A stretch of 64,000 bases of DNA, taken from NCBI GenBank assembly GCA_016794465.1, contig JAEUKA010000010.1, positions 1-64,000 of the forward strand, read 5' to 3'. The position numbers were made by a program, and so were the translations under genes. The DNA comes from Myxococcales bacterium (GTDB lineage: Bacteria > Myxococcota_A > Polyangia > Palsa-1104 > JAEUJZ01). Shown in pieces: positions 24,943 to 34,600 of this stretch (the first letter of the stretch is position 1; each line of letters starts with the position of its first letter). Under the pieces are notes generated by a model, which was not told the origin of the DNA, made no database searches, and saw only the letters and a list, made by a program, of their open reading frames with translations.

Positions 24943-25345
24943 GTTTCACCAAATCTCCATGTGAGACGGGCGCGGACATGCCCCACTTGATGGCCCGCAC
25001 CACGATCGACAGCGGCAAAATCGACAAGCCGACGCACAGCCCAATCCCATCGAGCCGTAGCAGCTTTAGTCCAACAAAGATCAGCACCCCGAGCACCAGC
25101 AGCTTGAGCTGAAACAGCACGACCAGAAGGCCCACCGACTGCCGAAGGGCCAAGCGCTCGCCAAACAAGCGCACCGCCCGTGCATTGCCGATGCTGAGCA
25201 CCGCGCCGTACGACACCGACAGCTGGATCAAAAGCGGAAACCCAATCATCGCCACCACGACAAACAGCACCCCGAGCACAAGAGAAATGCGCTCGATGGC
25301 ACGAAAGTGAGCCCCACGGCTCTCTGTCACGGCAGGTTGGTTCAC
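24935..25345 (-). CDS. atpI: ATP synthase subunit I (AtpI-like)
   Basis: The 136-residue protein has four hydrophobic stretches (VLGVLFVVVAMIGFPLLI, LLVVLFQLKLLVLGVLIFVG, LCVGLSILPLSIVV and others). It lies directly between atpZ and atpB, the usual place of AtpI, which assists c-ring assembly. The start is GTG at 25343-25345, whose TGA overlap (GTGA) couples it to the end of atpZ. Sequence conservation in AtpI proteins is low, so the assignment depends on size, topology and position. Confidence 0.8.
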   Translation of the reverse strand: MNQPAVTESRGAHFRAIERISLVLGVLFVVVAMIGFPLLIQLSVSYGAVLSIGNARAVRLFGERLALRQSVGLLVVLFQLKLLVLGVLIFVGLKLLRLDGIGLCVGLSILPLSIVVRAIKWGMSAPVSHGDLVKHG

Positions 25346-25617
25346 GGGTTCTGCTTAAGCTGCTTTTGGTAGCGCTTTGCGACGCGCCAAAGTTCGTTAA
25401 ATCCGGTCGCGATACCGAGGAGCACACCGACCATCAACAGGTACGGCTTGGTTCCCCATCTTCGATCGAGAAAGCCACCGAGTGCAGCCCCAATGACGAC
25501 CGAAACGCCAAAGAAAATGCCTAGGTAGCTAAGGCTAGCGGCCTGAAGCCACATGCTCTTTTTGTTCTCGGTGATCGCTTCCTCCTTGGCACTTGCGCGA
25601 CGCTGCTTACCACACAC
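25342..25617 (-). CDS. atpZ: AtpZ/AtpI-type small membrane protein
   Basis: The 91-residue protein has two helices: ASLSYLGIFFGVSVVIGAALG, then FLDRRWGTKPYLLMVGVLLGIATGF. The motif GFLDRRWGT is typical of AtpZ proteins, which work with AtpI in magnesium transport or ATP synthase assembly. The start is doubtful. GTG 25617 has no good binding site, whereas AAGGAGG occurs inside the frame near 25590, just before an ATC codon and some 20 bases before ATG 25554. It heads the F0 operon. Confidence 0.82.
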   Translation of the reverse strand: MCGKQRRASAKEEAITENKKSMWLQAASLSYLGIFFGVSVVIGAALGGFLDRRWGTKPYLLMVGVLLGIATGFNELWRVAKRYQKQLKQNP

Positions 25618-25764
25618 AACGTCCGATAGGCAACCACCTTTTGGCGAGCCTTGTCAGGATCGGGCGACTTGGGGCATGCTCGGTCCGCGTCGGCGCTGCG
25701 ATGCTTGGCCGCGCAGCTTCCCTGGCAGATTCACTGGCATCTTTCCCGACAGCAAGGAGTTCCC

Positions 25765-26688
25765 ATGACGCTGGCCGTTTCCGACCGAGTAAAAGAGATC
25801 CTCTCGTACTATCCGTCTGACAATCCCGGCACGCTGACCAACCTGGCACGCCTGCTCATGCACGGGCGGCTTGCGGGCACGGGGCGGATGGTGATCCTGC
25901 CGGTCGATCAGGGCTTCGAGCATGGACCGTATCGCAGCTTCGGAATGAACCCCGAGGCGATGGACCCCGAGTATCACTTTCGGCTGGCGATTGAGTCGGG
26001 CTGTGCAGCCTACGCGGCGCCGCTGGGCTTTCTGGAGGCGTGCGCAGGCAAGTTTGCCGGGCAGGTGCCGCTCATCCTCAAGCTGAACAACAGTGACTCG
26101 CTGGCGAAGCTGGAGCCGTGCTCGGCGCTGACTGGGACGGTGCGAGATGCGCTGCGGCTCGGCTGCGTCGGCATTGGCTTTACGATTTATCCGGGCTCGT
26201 CGTCGCGAAATGACATGTATCGGCAGCTGCGCGACCTGACGCTGGAAGCCAAAGAGGCCGGGCTGGTCGTCGTGACCTGGAGCTATCCACGCGGCGCCAA
26301 CCTGTCAAAAGACGGCGAGACTTCGCTCGATATCGCGGCCTACGCGGCGCACATTGCCGCTCAGCTTGGCGCCCACATCGTCAAGGTCAAGCTGCCCAAA
26401 GATCGCATCGAGCAGGCCGAGGCAGCGAAGGTCTACGACGCGCATCCGGTGGCGCGGGCGACCTTGGCCGAGCGGGTGCGTCACGTCGTCAACTGCACCT
26501 TCAACGGCAAGCGCATCATCATCTTTTCCGGTGGTGAAGCCAAAGACAGCGACGCGGCGGTGCTGGATGACATCCGGGCGATTCGCGACGGCGGCGGCTA
26601 CGGCTCTATCATCGGTCGCAACTCGTTCCAGCGGCCGTTTGCGCAGGGCGTCAAGCTGCTGACCGACATCATGGACATCTACAAGTAG
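25765..26688 (+). CDS. fbaB: Class I fructose-bisphosphate aldolase (DhnA type)
   Basis: The 307-residue protein is of the archaeal/FbaB-like class I family, which cleaves fructose-1,6-bisphosphate through a Lys Schiff base. Diagnostic segments are VILPVDQGFEHGP near residue 40, LILKLNNSDSLA, VGIGFTIYPGSS, VVVTWSYPRGA, AHIVKVKLPKD (the probable Schiff-base Lys region) and a phosphate-binding end with IIFSGGEAKD and GYGSIIGRNSFQRP. The ATG at 25765 follows AAGGAG by 6 bases. It diverges from the F0 operon. This is the usual gluconeogenic/glycolytic enzyme where class II aldolase is absent, but that cannot be checked here. Confidence 0.93.
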   Translation: MTLAVSDRVKEILSYYPSDNPGTLTNLARLLMHGRLAGTGRMVILPVDQGFEHGPYRSFGMNPEAMDPEYHFRLAIESGCAAYAAPLGFLEACAGKFAGQVPLILKLNNSDSLAKLEPCSALTGTVRDALRLGCVGIGFTIYPGSSSRNDMYRQLRDLTLEAKEAGLVVVTWSYPRGANLSKDGETSLDIAAYAAHIAAQLGAHIVKVKLPKDRIEQAEAAKVYDAHPVARATLAERVRHVVNCTFNGKRIIIFSGGEAKDSDAAVLDDIRAIRDGGGYGSIIGRNSFQRPFAQGVKLLTDIMDIYK

Positions 26689-26782
26689 GCTGCGCGGAAA
26701 GTCCTGTCGGCGGGCTGGCTTGTCGGCTCGTCTGTGCCCGCTCAGAAATGCCCATTGACGGGCGGAGCTGAGACGGAAAATC

Positions 26783-27967
26783 ATGGTTGCCATGTCAAAC
26801 CTTGCTCGCGCCCTGTCGCTCGGTGGGTTGCTGTTTTGGGGAGCCTGTCAGGACAGCGCGCCGGCTGAAGTCCTGCTGACCGAGCGGCCGCTGGCGCTGC
26901 GCCAAGTGAAGTGGAACGCGAAGGATGTCCCGACGGGGAACATCGCTGCGGTCGCCGATCTCAACGAGGACACGGTGGTGTTTTCCGACCTTGGGGCGAT
27001 GGTGTTTACCGCCGGACTGCCGCTTGGCACCGATCCGGTTGCGAAGAGCTGGAAGACCGCGACGGTGATTCCCGCCGGAGACTTGGCCGGCTCGTGGCTG
27101 ATCGGCATCGACGGCAGCGGTCGGATTCGGCGGCTGCGCGATCGGTCGGTGATGGAGGATGTCTCGGATCGCTACGGACTCGGCAGCGACGTGGTGGAAG
27201 AGGCGGTGGCCGCTGATCCGACGACTCGGACGGTGTTTGGGCTGGCCGGAAAGCTGGCGGTGGCCGATGGACAGAAGGTCACTCGCTACTCGCTGTCGCT
27301 GCATGGGCTCGCCGGGGGCAGTGGTCGCGTGGTCGGCCTGTCCGACGGTGGAGTCACTGTTTTTACCCCCACGACCGGCGCGGTGATGCGCTTTCCGGTG
27401 GATTCGCCCGTCGCTGCGCTATTTGACACAGCGGGCCGACTGGTGGTGGCGACGGCAGACACGCTGTATCGCGAAGACAAAAAGGCGCTGGTAAAGCTGT
27501 ACGTGTCGAGCGATGCGCCGCTGCGCGGGCTACAGCTCTCGAGTGGGGTGGTGTGGGTACAGGTCGGAGATACCCTGGCGGTGCTGGATGAGAGCGAGGT
27601 CCGGCGGGCTCCGTCGGCTGCGCTTCCCGCCGATGGCAAGCTGCTCAGCTCGTCGACGGGAGATATCTGGGTGCTGTCGCAAGGTACGCTGCGCCGCTTT
27701 GGCGAAGACACCGGTGGCGGTGCCGCTGAGGATCAGTGGAAAAATACGGTACAGCCGGTGTTTACGCGCCTATGCAGCCTCTGTCACATGCCGGGCGGGA
27801 GCGCGAACCTCGATCTATCGACCTACAAGTCGTGGGATACCCGGCGGGCGCTGATGATGCAGCGCGTCGTAGATGCCAAGCCGTCGCCGATGCCGCCCAA
27901 AGGGGCCGGGGCGTTGACGCAGGACGAGCTTACGGCGGTGCGAGACTGGCTGAATGCTCCGCCGTAA
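26783..27967 (+). CDS. Lipoprotein with C-terminal cytochrome c-like domain
   Basis: The 394-residue product begins with a short hydrophobic signal ending FWGACQD, an acceptable lipobox, so it is probably a periplasmic or outer-membrane lipoprotein. Residues about 40-305 show repeated strand-rich units (GSWLIGIDGSGRIRRLRD, VVGLSDGGVTVFTP, DTAGRLVVATADTLYRED, TGDIWVLSQGTLRRFG) that suggest a beta-propeller. The last ~80 residues carry a haem-attachment site CSLCH and downstream PMPPKGAGALTQDELTAVRDWL, which supplies the Met ligand as in c-type cytochromes. It may pass electrons or sense redox at the cell surface; no partner is adjacent. The stop is 2 bp from the stop of the converging lipoprotein gene. 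Confidence 0.75.
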   Translation: MVAMSNLARALSLGGLLFWGACQDSAPAEVLLTERPLALRQVKWNAKDVPTGNIAAVADLNEDTVVFSDLGAMVFTAGLPLGTDPVAKSWKTATVIPAGDLAGSWLIGIDGSGRIRRLRDRSVMEDVSDRYGLGSDVVEEAVAADPTTRTVFGLAGKLAVADGQKVTRYSLSLHGLAGGSGRVVGLSDGGVTVFTPTTGAVMRFPVDSPVAALFDTAGRLVVATADTLYREDKKALVKLYVSSDAPLRGLQLSSGVVWVQVGDTLAVLDESEVRRAPSAALPADGKLLSSSTGDIWVLSQGTLRRFGEDTGGGAAEDQWKNTVQPVFTRLCSLCHMPGGSANLDLSTYKSWDTRRALMMQRVVDAKPSPMPPKGAGALTQDELTAVRDWLNAPP

Positions 27968-27969
27968 GC

Positions 27970-28581
27970 CTACTTGTACTTGACGCCTTCGATGACGACG
28001 TAGCCGCAGTGGTGGTGGGTAAAGTGGATGACCGCAGCGGGGCCGAGCGCGGTCGAGGCGCTGGCCTTGGACTTCGGGATGTACTCGCCTTCTACCTCAA
28101 TGAGGTCGCGCGGCTTGACCGGGATCTCCATCGGCAGGCCGGTGAGATCGGTGGCGGTCTGGATGTTCATGGCGACCTCGACGTTGGTGGTGTCGACGAT
28201 CGCGGCCTTGTAGACCCACGGGGTGTTGATGATGGTGCCGTGGACGATCTCGTGGGGGCCGTTGCGACCGTCGCGGACACCTTTGTACTGGTCGACGCGA
28301 AGGACGACCTGGATGCCGGTCACGTCCGGGTAGCGCTGATTGCAGCTGGCCGGTGGTGGCATCGGCGCAGGCCAGCCCAAGTCGGTGCGCCAGCTGAGAT
28401 CGGCCAGGCCGGCTCCGTCGCGGATCGCCGCATCCGCCTGAGCATCGAGGCCGGCATCGCGCGGACTGGGGAAGCCATCGTCCAGCTCCCGGCAGCCACC
28501 GAGCACGCTGATGGCGAGGGTGAGTCCGACAAGCAGACGAGAAAACGAGGAGAGCACGCCGAGTCGTGAGCTGGTTCGCAA
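27970..28581 (-). CDS. Lipoprotein with DUF3465-like C-terminus
   Basis: The 203-residue protein has a signal peptide ending VLGGCREL (good lipobox), then an acidic linker rich in Asp and Ala (residues ~30-60). The C-terminal 110 residues contain HEIVHGTIINTPWVYKAAIV and DLIEVEGEYIPKSKAS. They end with VIHFTHHHCGYVVIEGVKY, a pattern that resembles DUF3465-type small beta-barrel proteins (GEY then HxTH). Function unknown. The likely start is TTG 28581; a GTG nine codons in would give a shorter signal. It converges with the cytochrome-like lipoprotein. Confidence 0.55.
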   Translation of the reverse strand: MRTSSRLGVLSSFSRLLVGLTLAISVLGGCRELDDGFPSPRDAGLDAQADAAIRDGAGLADLSWRTDLGWPAPMPPPASCNQRYPDVTGIQVVLRVDQYKGVRDGRNGPHEIVHGTIINTPWVYKAAIVDTTNVEVAMNIQTATDLTGLPMEIPVKPRDLIEVEGEYIPKSKASASTALGPAAVIHFTHHHCGYVVIEGVKYK

Positions 28582-28672
28582 GGGTTACTCGCAGGTAAAA
28601 AGTCTGGCGGCGAGCATACACAACCGGACGCAGCAAGGAAGCAAGACGTGCGGGCCGTGCGGGGACTTTGCG

Positions 28673-31600
28673 TTAGGTCGCTTTGGGGTGCAGTCGATCG
28701 AACAGGGCGGCGTTCTGCGGGGCGATAAAGAATGCGCACAGGTCGGCAAGATCGGCTTCTGCTTCCTCTTGTGCCGACACATCACCCTCACCGAGTCGCA
28801 GATACAGCCCTGCTTGCGCCGAGCCAGGATCTTGAGCAGCCGGCACATCGACAGTCAGCAGCACGCTCCGCGCCGCCAGCAGATCGCCGGAAACCAGCAG
28901 GGCCGCTCGCTGAAGGGCGCGACGGATGGCGACTCGATAGGACTGTGAGGTGGCGTCCAGCTCGGCTTGATCCTTCAGCAGCTCTTGGAGTCGCTTGCTG
29001 GCCCGGTAGGCAAGCTCGCGCTTCCACGTCGCCACGTCGTCGGCTGGCTTCTGCGTCTGCTTCGGACTGAACGCCCGCACCGCCAGCGCGATCAGCCGCG
29101 TCAGGTCGTCAGCAGGCATTGCCATCGGCATGATGAACTCGGGGCGCAGTCCTTCGACGGCGCGGGCGACCAGGAAGAGCAGCTCTCCGATGGGCCGCTT
29201 GCCGAGCTGGGGCGACGCAATCACCGCCGTCGGTAGCTTCGCCATGATGCGCGGCAGCGGCAGCGTGTGACCGACGGGGCGATACAGACCGGCGCGCTGG
29301 TTGCCGAGCACACGACTCGACAGCGCAAACGCTCGTGCCAGCTCGTCGGGAGAAGTTTCACTGCCTTGGAGTCGATCGGTGCCCTGCACGCCCAGGCTAT
29401 CCAGCGTCGGAGCCTTGAGCGAATACACGCCGTCAAACAGCGCCGACAGGATGTCCGCCATCGCGCGTGACTCGGGATCGGCCAGGCGAGCATGATCCGC
29501 CTCGTCGAGCTTGGCATCTTTGGGCGGCAGCGTCGGGGCAGGTGGCGCCGGCAAGCTCGGGTCAAGCAGATGCAGCAGCTGGGAAAGTCGCGACGCCGCA
29601 CCCTTATTGTGGGCGCGCTCCTCGACGGCTTGTAGCTTGCCGAGCAGCACCACATCACGCGGCGAGGCGGCGAGCAGTGCATGCAGGTGACCACGCGCTC
29701 GGTCGTGCTCGGTGTCGGGCAGCACCTCCAGCACCGCCCGTCGCAGGCCGAGCGCCTCGCTGCCCGTCTGATCCGCAAGTACCGTCAGAGCCCGCTCATA
29801 AGCCTGGGCCGCCAGCGGTCCGTCGCCCATGCGAGAGTGAATCGTCGCGGCCCGTACCCACAGTCCCTGAAGCTGCGCTTGCCACTCTGGTCCGCGCGGT
29901 GTCGTCGCGCTGGTCGCAGTCGCCATCGCTGCCTGCAGCAGTCCCGGCAGCTTTTCATGGGCTTCTTCGTCGGTCGCTTGCTCCAGATAATCGCCAATCA
30001 GCGAAAGCTGCGCCGGGGTTCCAGACAAGGCTTGCAGCAGCAGAGTCTTGGCCCCCGTCCCGTCGCCACAGCGCAGCGCGCACTGGGCTGCTCGCGACAG
30101 CCAGACGCTCTGGCCTTTGACCGTCTCGGCCAGCTGCGCCAGTCGCTCGGCATAGCCTCGGGCATCGCTGAGCTCGCCGAGCTGCTCGGCATTTTCGTAC
30201 ACCTGCGCGAGCAGAGTGCTCCACTCATCCCGCAAGGCTCCGTCGCTGTCTTCGCCAAGTGGCGGCAAGAGCGCGAGCGCCTGTTTGAGAAAATCTTGAG
30301 CCCGCAAGCTGTCCGCGATCGGACCGGCGGCAAGTGCGGCAGCGCGGCGATAATCCCGTCGAGCAGCCTGAACATCCCCAGCGGCAGCGGCCTGACTGGC
30401 TCGGCCACTCAGCATCGCCAGAGCTTCTTCGGCATCCGCGCTCTGACCCGCTGCGAGCAGCAGATCCAAATAGTGATTGGTGGCCGCCGCATGATCGCCA
30501 ACCAGCGTCAGCACCGCTTGCCACAGCGTGCGTGCCTCGTCGAGCTTGCCCAGCGCCTGCGCCGCCTGTCCCGCTTGATCCAGCAGATCGGCCAGTCTCG
30601 CCTGCGTCAGCGGCTCCGGCAGCGCATCGCGATCGACCATCAGACTCGACAGCGGCGCCAAGTGGAGCAGCGCCGTCGCAAAGTCCCCTTGCGCAAACGC
30701 CGTCTCCCCGAGCCACAGCTTCTCCGCGAGCGTACCCGGAACCAGCTGCTCCGCTTCCTTCAGCGCCGCGAGCGTTCCGTCCACCAGACCCAGCTCTTGC
30801 CGGGCTGCCGCCTGCCGTCTGCGCAGCCGCGCTCGCTCGACCTCGGGCAGGATCGACTCGCCCGCAGCTACCGTCGATAGAGTCGCCTCGATCAGCTGAT
30901 CGATCCGCGCATGGTTGCCACTTGGACCGAGCAGCTCCAGCAGTGCCAGCGTCGGTTCCAGCAGGCCCGGCGAGGCCGTCAGCGCCGCATCAAAGAACCC
31001 GATCGCTTCGTCGGTCTTCCCCGCTGCCAGCGCCTCTTGTCCCAGGTGAACTTGCAGCTCAGCGGCCCGGTTGCCAATCAGCTCGGCCTCGCGAATCGCT
31101 CGCTGCGCCAGGGCTTGGGCTTCCTCGGTACGGCCTTTCTGACGAGCCAGCTCGAACAGCGGCACCAGCACCTGACCGAGCGCGCGACGAACCAGCTCCT
31201 TTTGTGCTGGGGTCACCGCCGGGGCCGCATCGACCCGCTGCAGCGCTTCACCGAGCAGCTTTTCCGCCGCTTCGGTATCGTCCTGTGTCGCCAGCGTGAC
31301 CTGGGCAGCCTGCTTGAGCGAGCCCACCGCCGCTTCGAGGTCGGTCTGCTGCGACGACAGCCTCACCAGCGCCGCGACCAGGCCGCTGTGGTTGGCAGTG
31401 CGCTGATGCAGGTCCACCAGCGTCCGCAGTGCGTCAGCAGAGCTTGGCGCCCGGGTCAGCACCTGTTCCAGTGCCGCTTCCGCCGCCGCAAAGCTTCCCA
31501 GCTCCAGATCGAGACGGGCCACGGCCAGAAACCGCTCGGCCAGGATCGCCGGCTCGGCCCCCTGCTGCTCGGCCAGCACCCGACGCTGCTCGGCTATGGC

Positions 31601-34600
31601 TCGTGCCTTGGCCAGCTCGCTGCGGGACAAAAGAAGCTGCTGCTGCTCATGAAGGAGTGCATCGTCGGTGGGCCGCAGCCGGCTTAGCTCCACCAGCAGT
31701 CCGAGCAGGCGATCGGACGGCGCTTGGCTCGGTTCGCCGGGTTCAGCGTGGTCATCGCGTGGCGTCGATTCACTCTGCGGTTGCTGTTTGTGAAGCTCGT
31801 ACTGCCGCTGCAGCAGGGCCTCGCGCTCTTGGGCCAGCTCGATCGGCGTGACTTGCAGTCGCTCGTCGAGAAGATCGTAGATTTCCGCTTGACGCTGGAG
31901 CTTGCCGAGCAGTCGCTCGACGTTGTTCCACGCGGCATCGCGCTGCTCGCGCAGGGACTCGGGGACGGCGGGCGTCTCACCTCTCGCCAGTCGCGCTCCT
32001 TGCTCGCCGAGCAGCTTGCGCAGCGCCGTCAGGGACAGGCTCAGCGCTTCATCGGACTCGTTCTGTTTGCGCTCGAGCAGCTCCGCCGCCTGCAGCAGCG
32101 CCCGCGCCGCTTCCACTGCCGAGGTCGAGCGCTGCGCCGCCGCTTTGTACGACTCGGTGGCGCGGGTAAAGGTCTTCTGCACCTCGAACAGCTTAGCCAT
32201 CGACAGGTACGGGCCGGCGTCGCTGTCATCGATCGCCACCGCCTGCTGCAGCGCGTTGAGCGCCGGCTGATACTTGTTGATCTCGCGATAGACCTCGGCC
32301 AGCTCGACCAGCAGCTTGAGCTGCGCCGACTCCGCCAGCTGCGGTCGCCGCTTTTCGAGCAGCGCCGCCAGATCCGCCAGCCGTCGCTGCTGCCGATAGA
32401 TCCGCTCCAGCCCGGTCATCGCCTCGTCGGCCACTTCGCCTTGCTTAAGCGCTTCTTGGTAGCGCCGCTCGGCCTGCCCCAGGCGTGCCCGCTTCTCGTC
32501 CGCCTGCGCTGCATCGATCAGCACCCGAGCCGCCCACGCCGTTGCCCCCGCCTCGGTCAGCTGGTTGGCCAGGTTGTCGAGCATCGTCACCAGCTTCGCC
32601 GCCGGCTCCGTCTCACCCTGGGCCGCCCGCAGCAGACCATCGAGGACCGTACGAATGTGCGCCTGCTCGGCCACAAGCTCGGCGGTTAGCTGTGGAACCA
32701 GCAGCTCCGACAGCGGCTGCGCGGCCTTGCCACTCGTCGGCACGCCCGAGGGGAAGTACGTCATCCGCAGCGCCTGTCCCGCCGCATCGACCGCCCGCAC
32801 CGAGTCCGCCGCCCCTTGCTGCCACAGCGACGCCAGATACAGCAGTCGTTGCCGCAGCAGCTTCGGCTGGCTCTGCACCATCGCGCGCTCGGCCCGGGCA
32901 ATCTCGTCCCACGCCAGCAGCCCCATCTTTTGCCCCAGTCGGAACAGCCGCCCGCGCAGCTCGGCCTGGGCATCACTGCCGTCGCTTGCCAAGCTGAGCG
33001 CTTTGAGGCACGCCTTGAGCGCACGCGGCGGATCGCTTCCATAGTCATCGAGCCAGCCGGCACTCTCACTGGACACTTGCTGACGACGCAGCTCGGTCTG
33101 GGCCCGCTCCAGGCGCCGCGTATCGACCGACACCGCTTCTTTGATCTGACCGCTCAGCAGCGCCAGGCGATGAATCTCGACGACGGTGGTTGCGAACACT
33201 TCGTCGGCAATCGGATCTTCGCTGTGATCGCGCTCGCCGCCCACGGCAAACGCATGCAGCCGGTCCCCGAGCGCCCCCGCCGGATCGAACAGCACCTGCT
33301 CGCGCACCTTGGCCGACTCACCGAGCAGTCGATGGACGCGCAGGGCCGTCTCTTCGATCCCGGCATCGCTCATCCGCACCACTTCATCGACCAGCGACCG
33401 ATAGAGCTGCGTCAGCTCGCGCGCCAGAGACACCGACTCCAGGGCCAGCTCGGTGCTGTGCTCGCTGCCTTTTTTGTGAACGGTGCGGACCACCCGATCC
33501 ATCTCGCGCAGCAGCCGTCCCTGCGGACTCGCCCCATCGGTGGCCGAGATCGCCGCGCTGACCGACACCGGCAAGGATCGCTTGAGCAGCCGAAACGCCG
33601 CGATCGGATCGCCCAGCTTCTGTTCAAGGATCGATGACGCTGCCAGCACCGACTCGAGCGGCACCTCCAGCTTGGCGGTCAGCGCTCGCTCGACGCGCTG
33701 GGTGTGCAGGTCCGCCAGCGGCTTCCACTGCCCGTACTTGTGCGCAATCTCGGCCAGCTGATCGAGCGACATCAGGTCCGGGGCCAGCTCGAACGCCTGC
33801 ATGCGCAGCCCAAAGCCGTCTTGCGGCTGACTGAGCTTCTCTTCGTAGACCTGCGCCAGCTCGACCAGGATCGCCGCCGCCTGCATCGCCTCGTCTTGCT
33901 CGACCGCCAGGTTGAGCCGCTTCTGGCCGATCGCGACCACGTCATCCCACTTGCCGCGCTGCGCCGACATCTGGCTCATCGCTTCCAGGGCTTGCGTGAT
34001 CAGCCGCCGCACCGCCGCTCGCTCCGGGGTCCCTTCCGGCAGCTCCGGCGCCAGCCGCACCGCCCGGTCATACGACAGATAGGCGCGACCGTTGTCCTTT
34101 TTGCGGGTCTGCCACAGGCGGGCAATCTCGATCGCGCGCTCGACGCGGGCCACCGGATCTTCGGTCAGCAGCAGCTCGCGCTCCTCGCACGCGACCGCTG
34201 CTTGCACGTCACCCAGCTCTTCGTACAGGCCGCGCAGGTGGCGGTGGACGCGCAGATCGACAATCGGCGTCTCGGCCTGCACCGCTTCGAGCAGCTCGGC
34301 GGCCTGCTTGGGACTGCCCAGGTGCTGACCCAGCACCTCCGCCAGATCGAGCGCCAGCGTCAGCCGCTCACGCGGGGGCAGCGGCGGATCGGTGGGCTGA
34401 AGCTGCCGTCGCAGGACCTGCTCCAGCTCTTTCCACTCACCGCGAGTCCGATGAATCTTCTGCAGCGCCGCCAGCGCCTCGGTGTCTTGCGGCAGCCGCA
34501 CCAGCACTTCCCGAAACGCCCGCAGGCTCTTGTCGAGCAGCTGCGGATCATCGGCTTGCAGCGTCAGCCGTCCGAGCAGCCGGTGCAGCTCTGGACCCGA

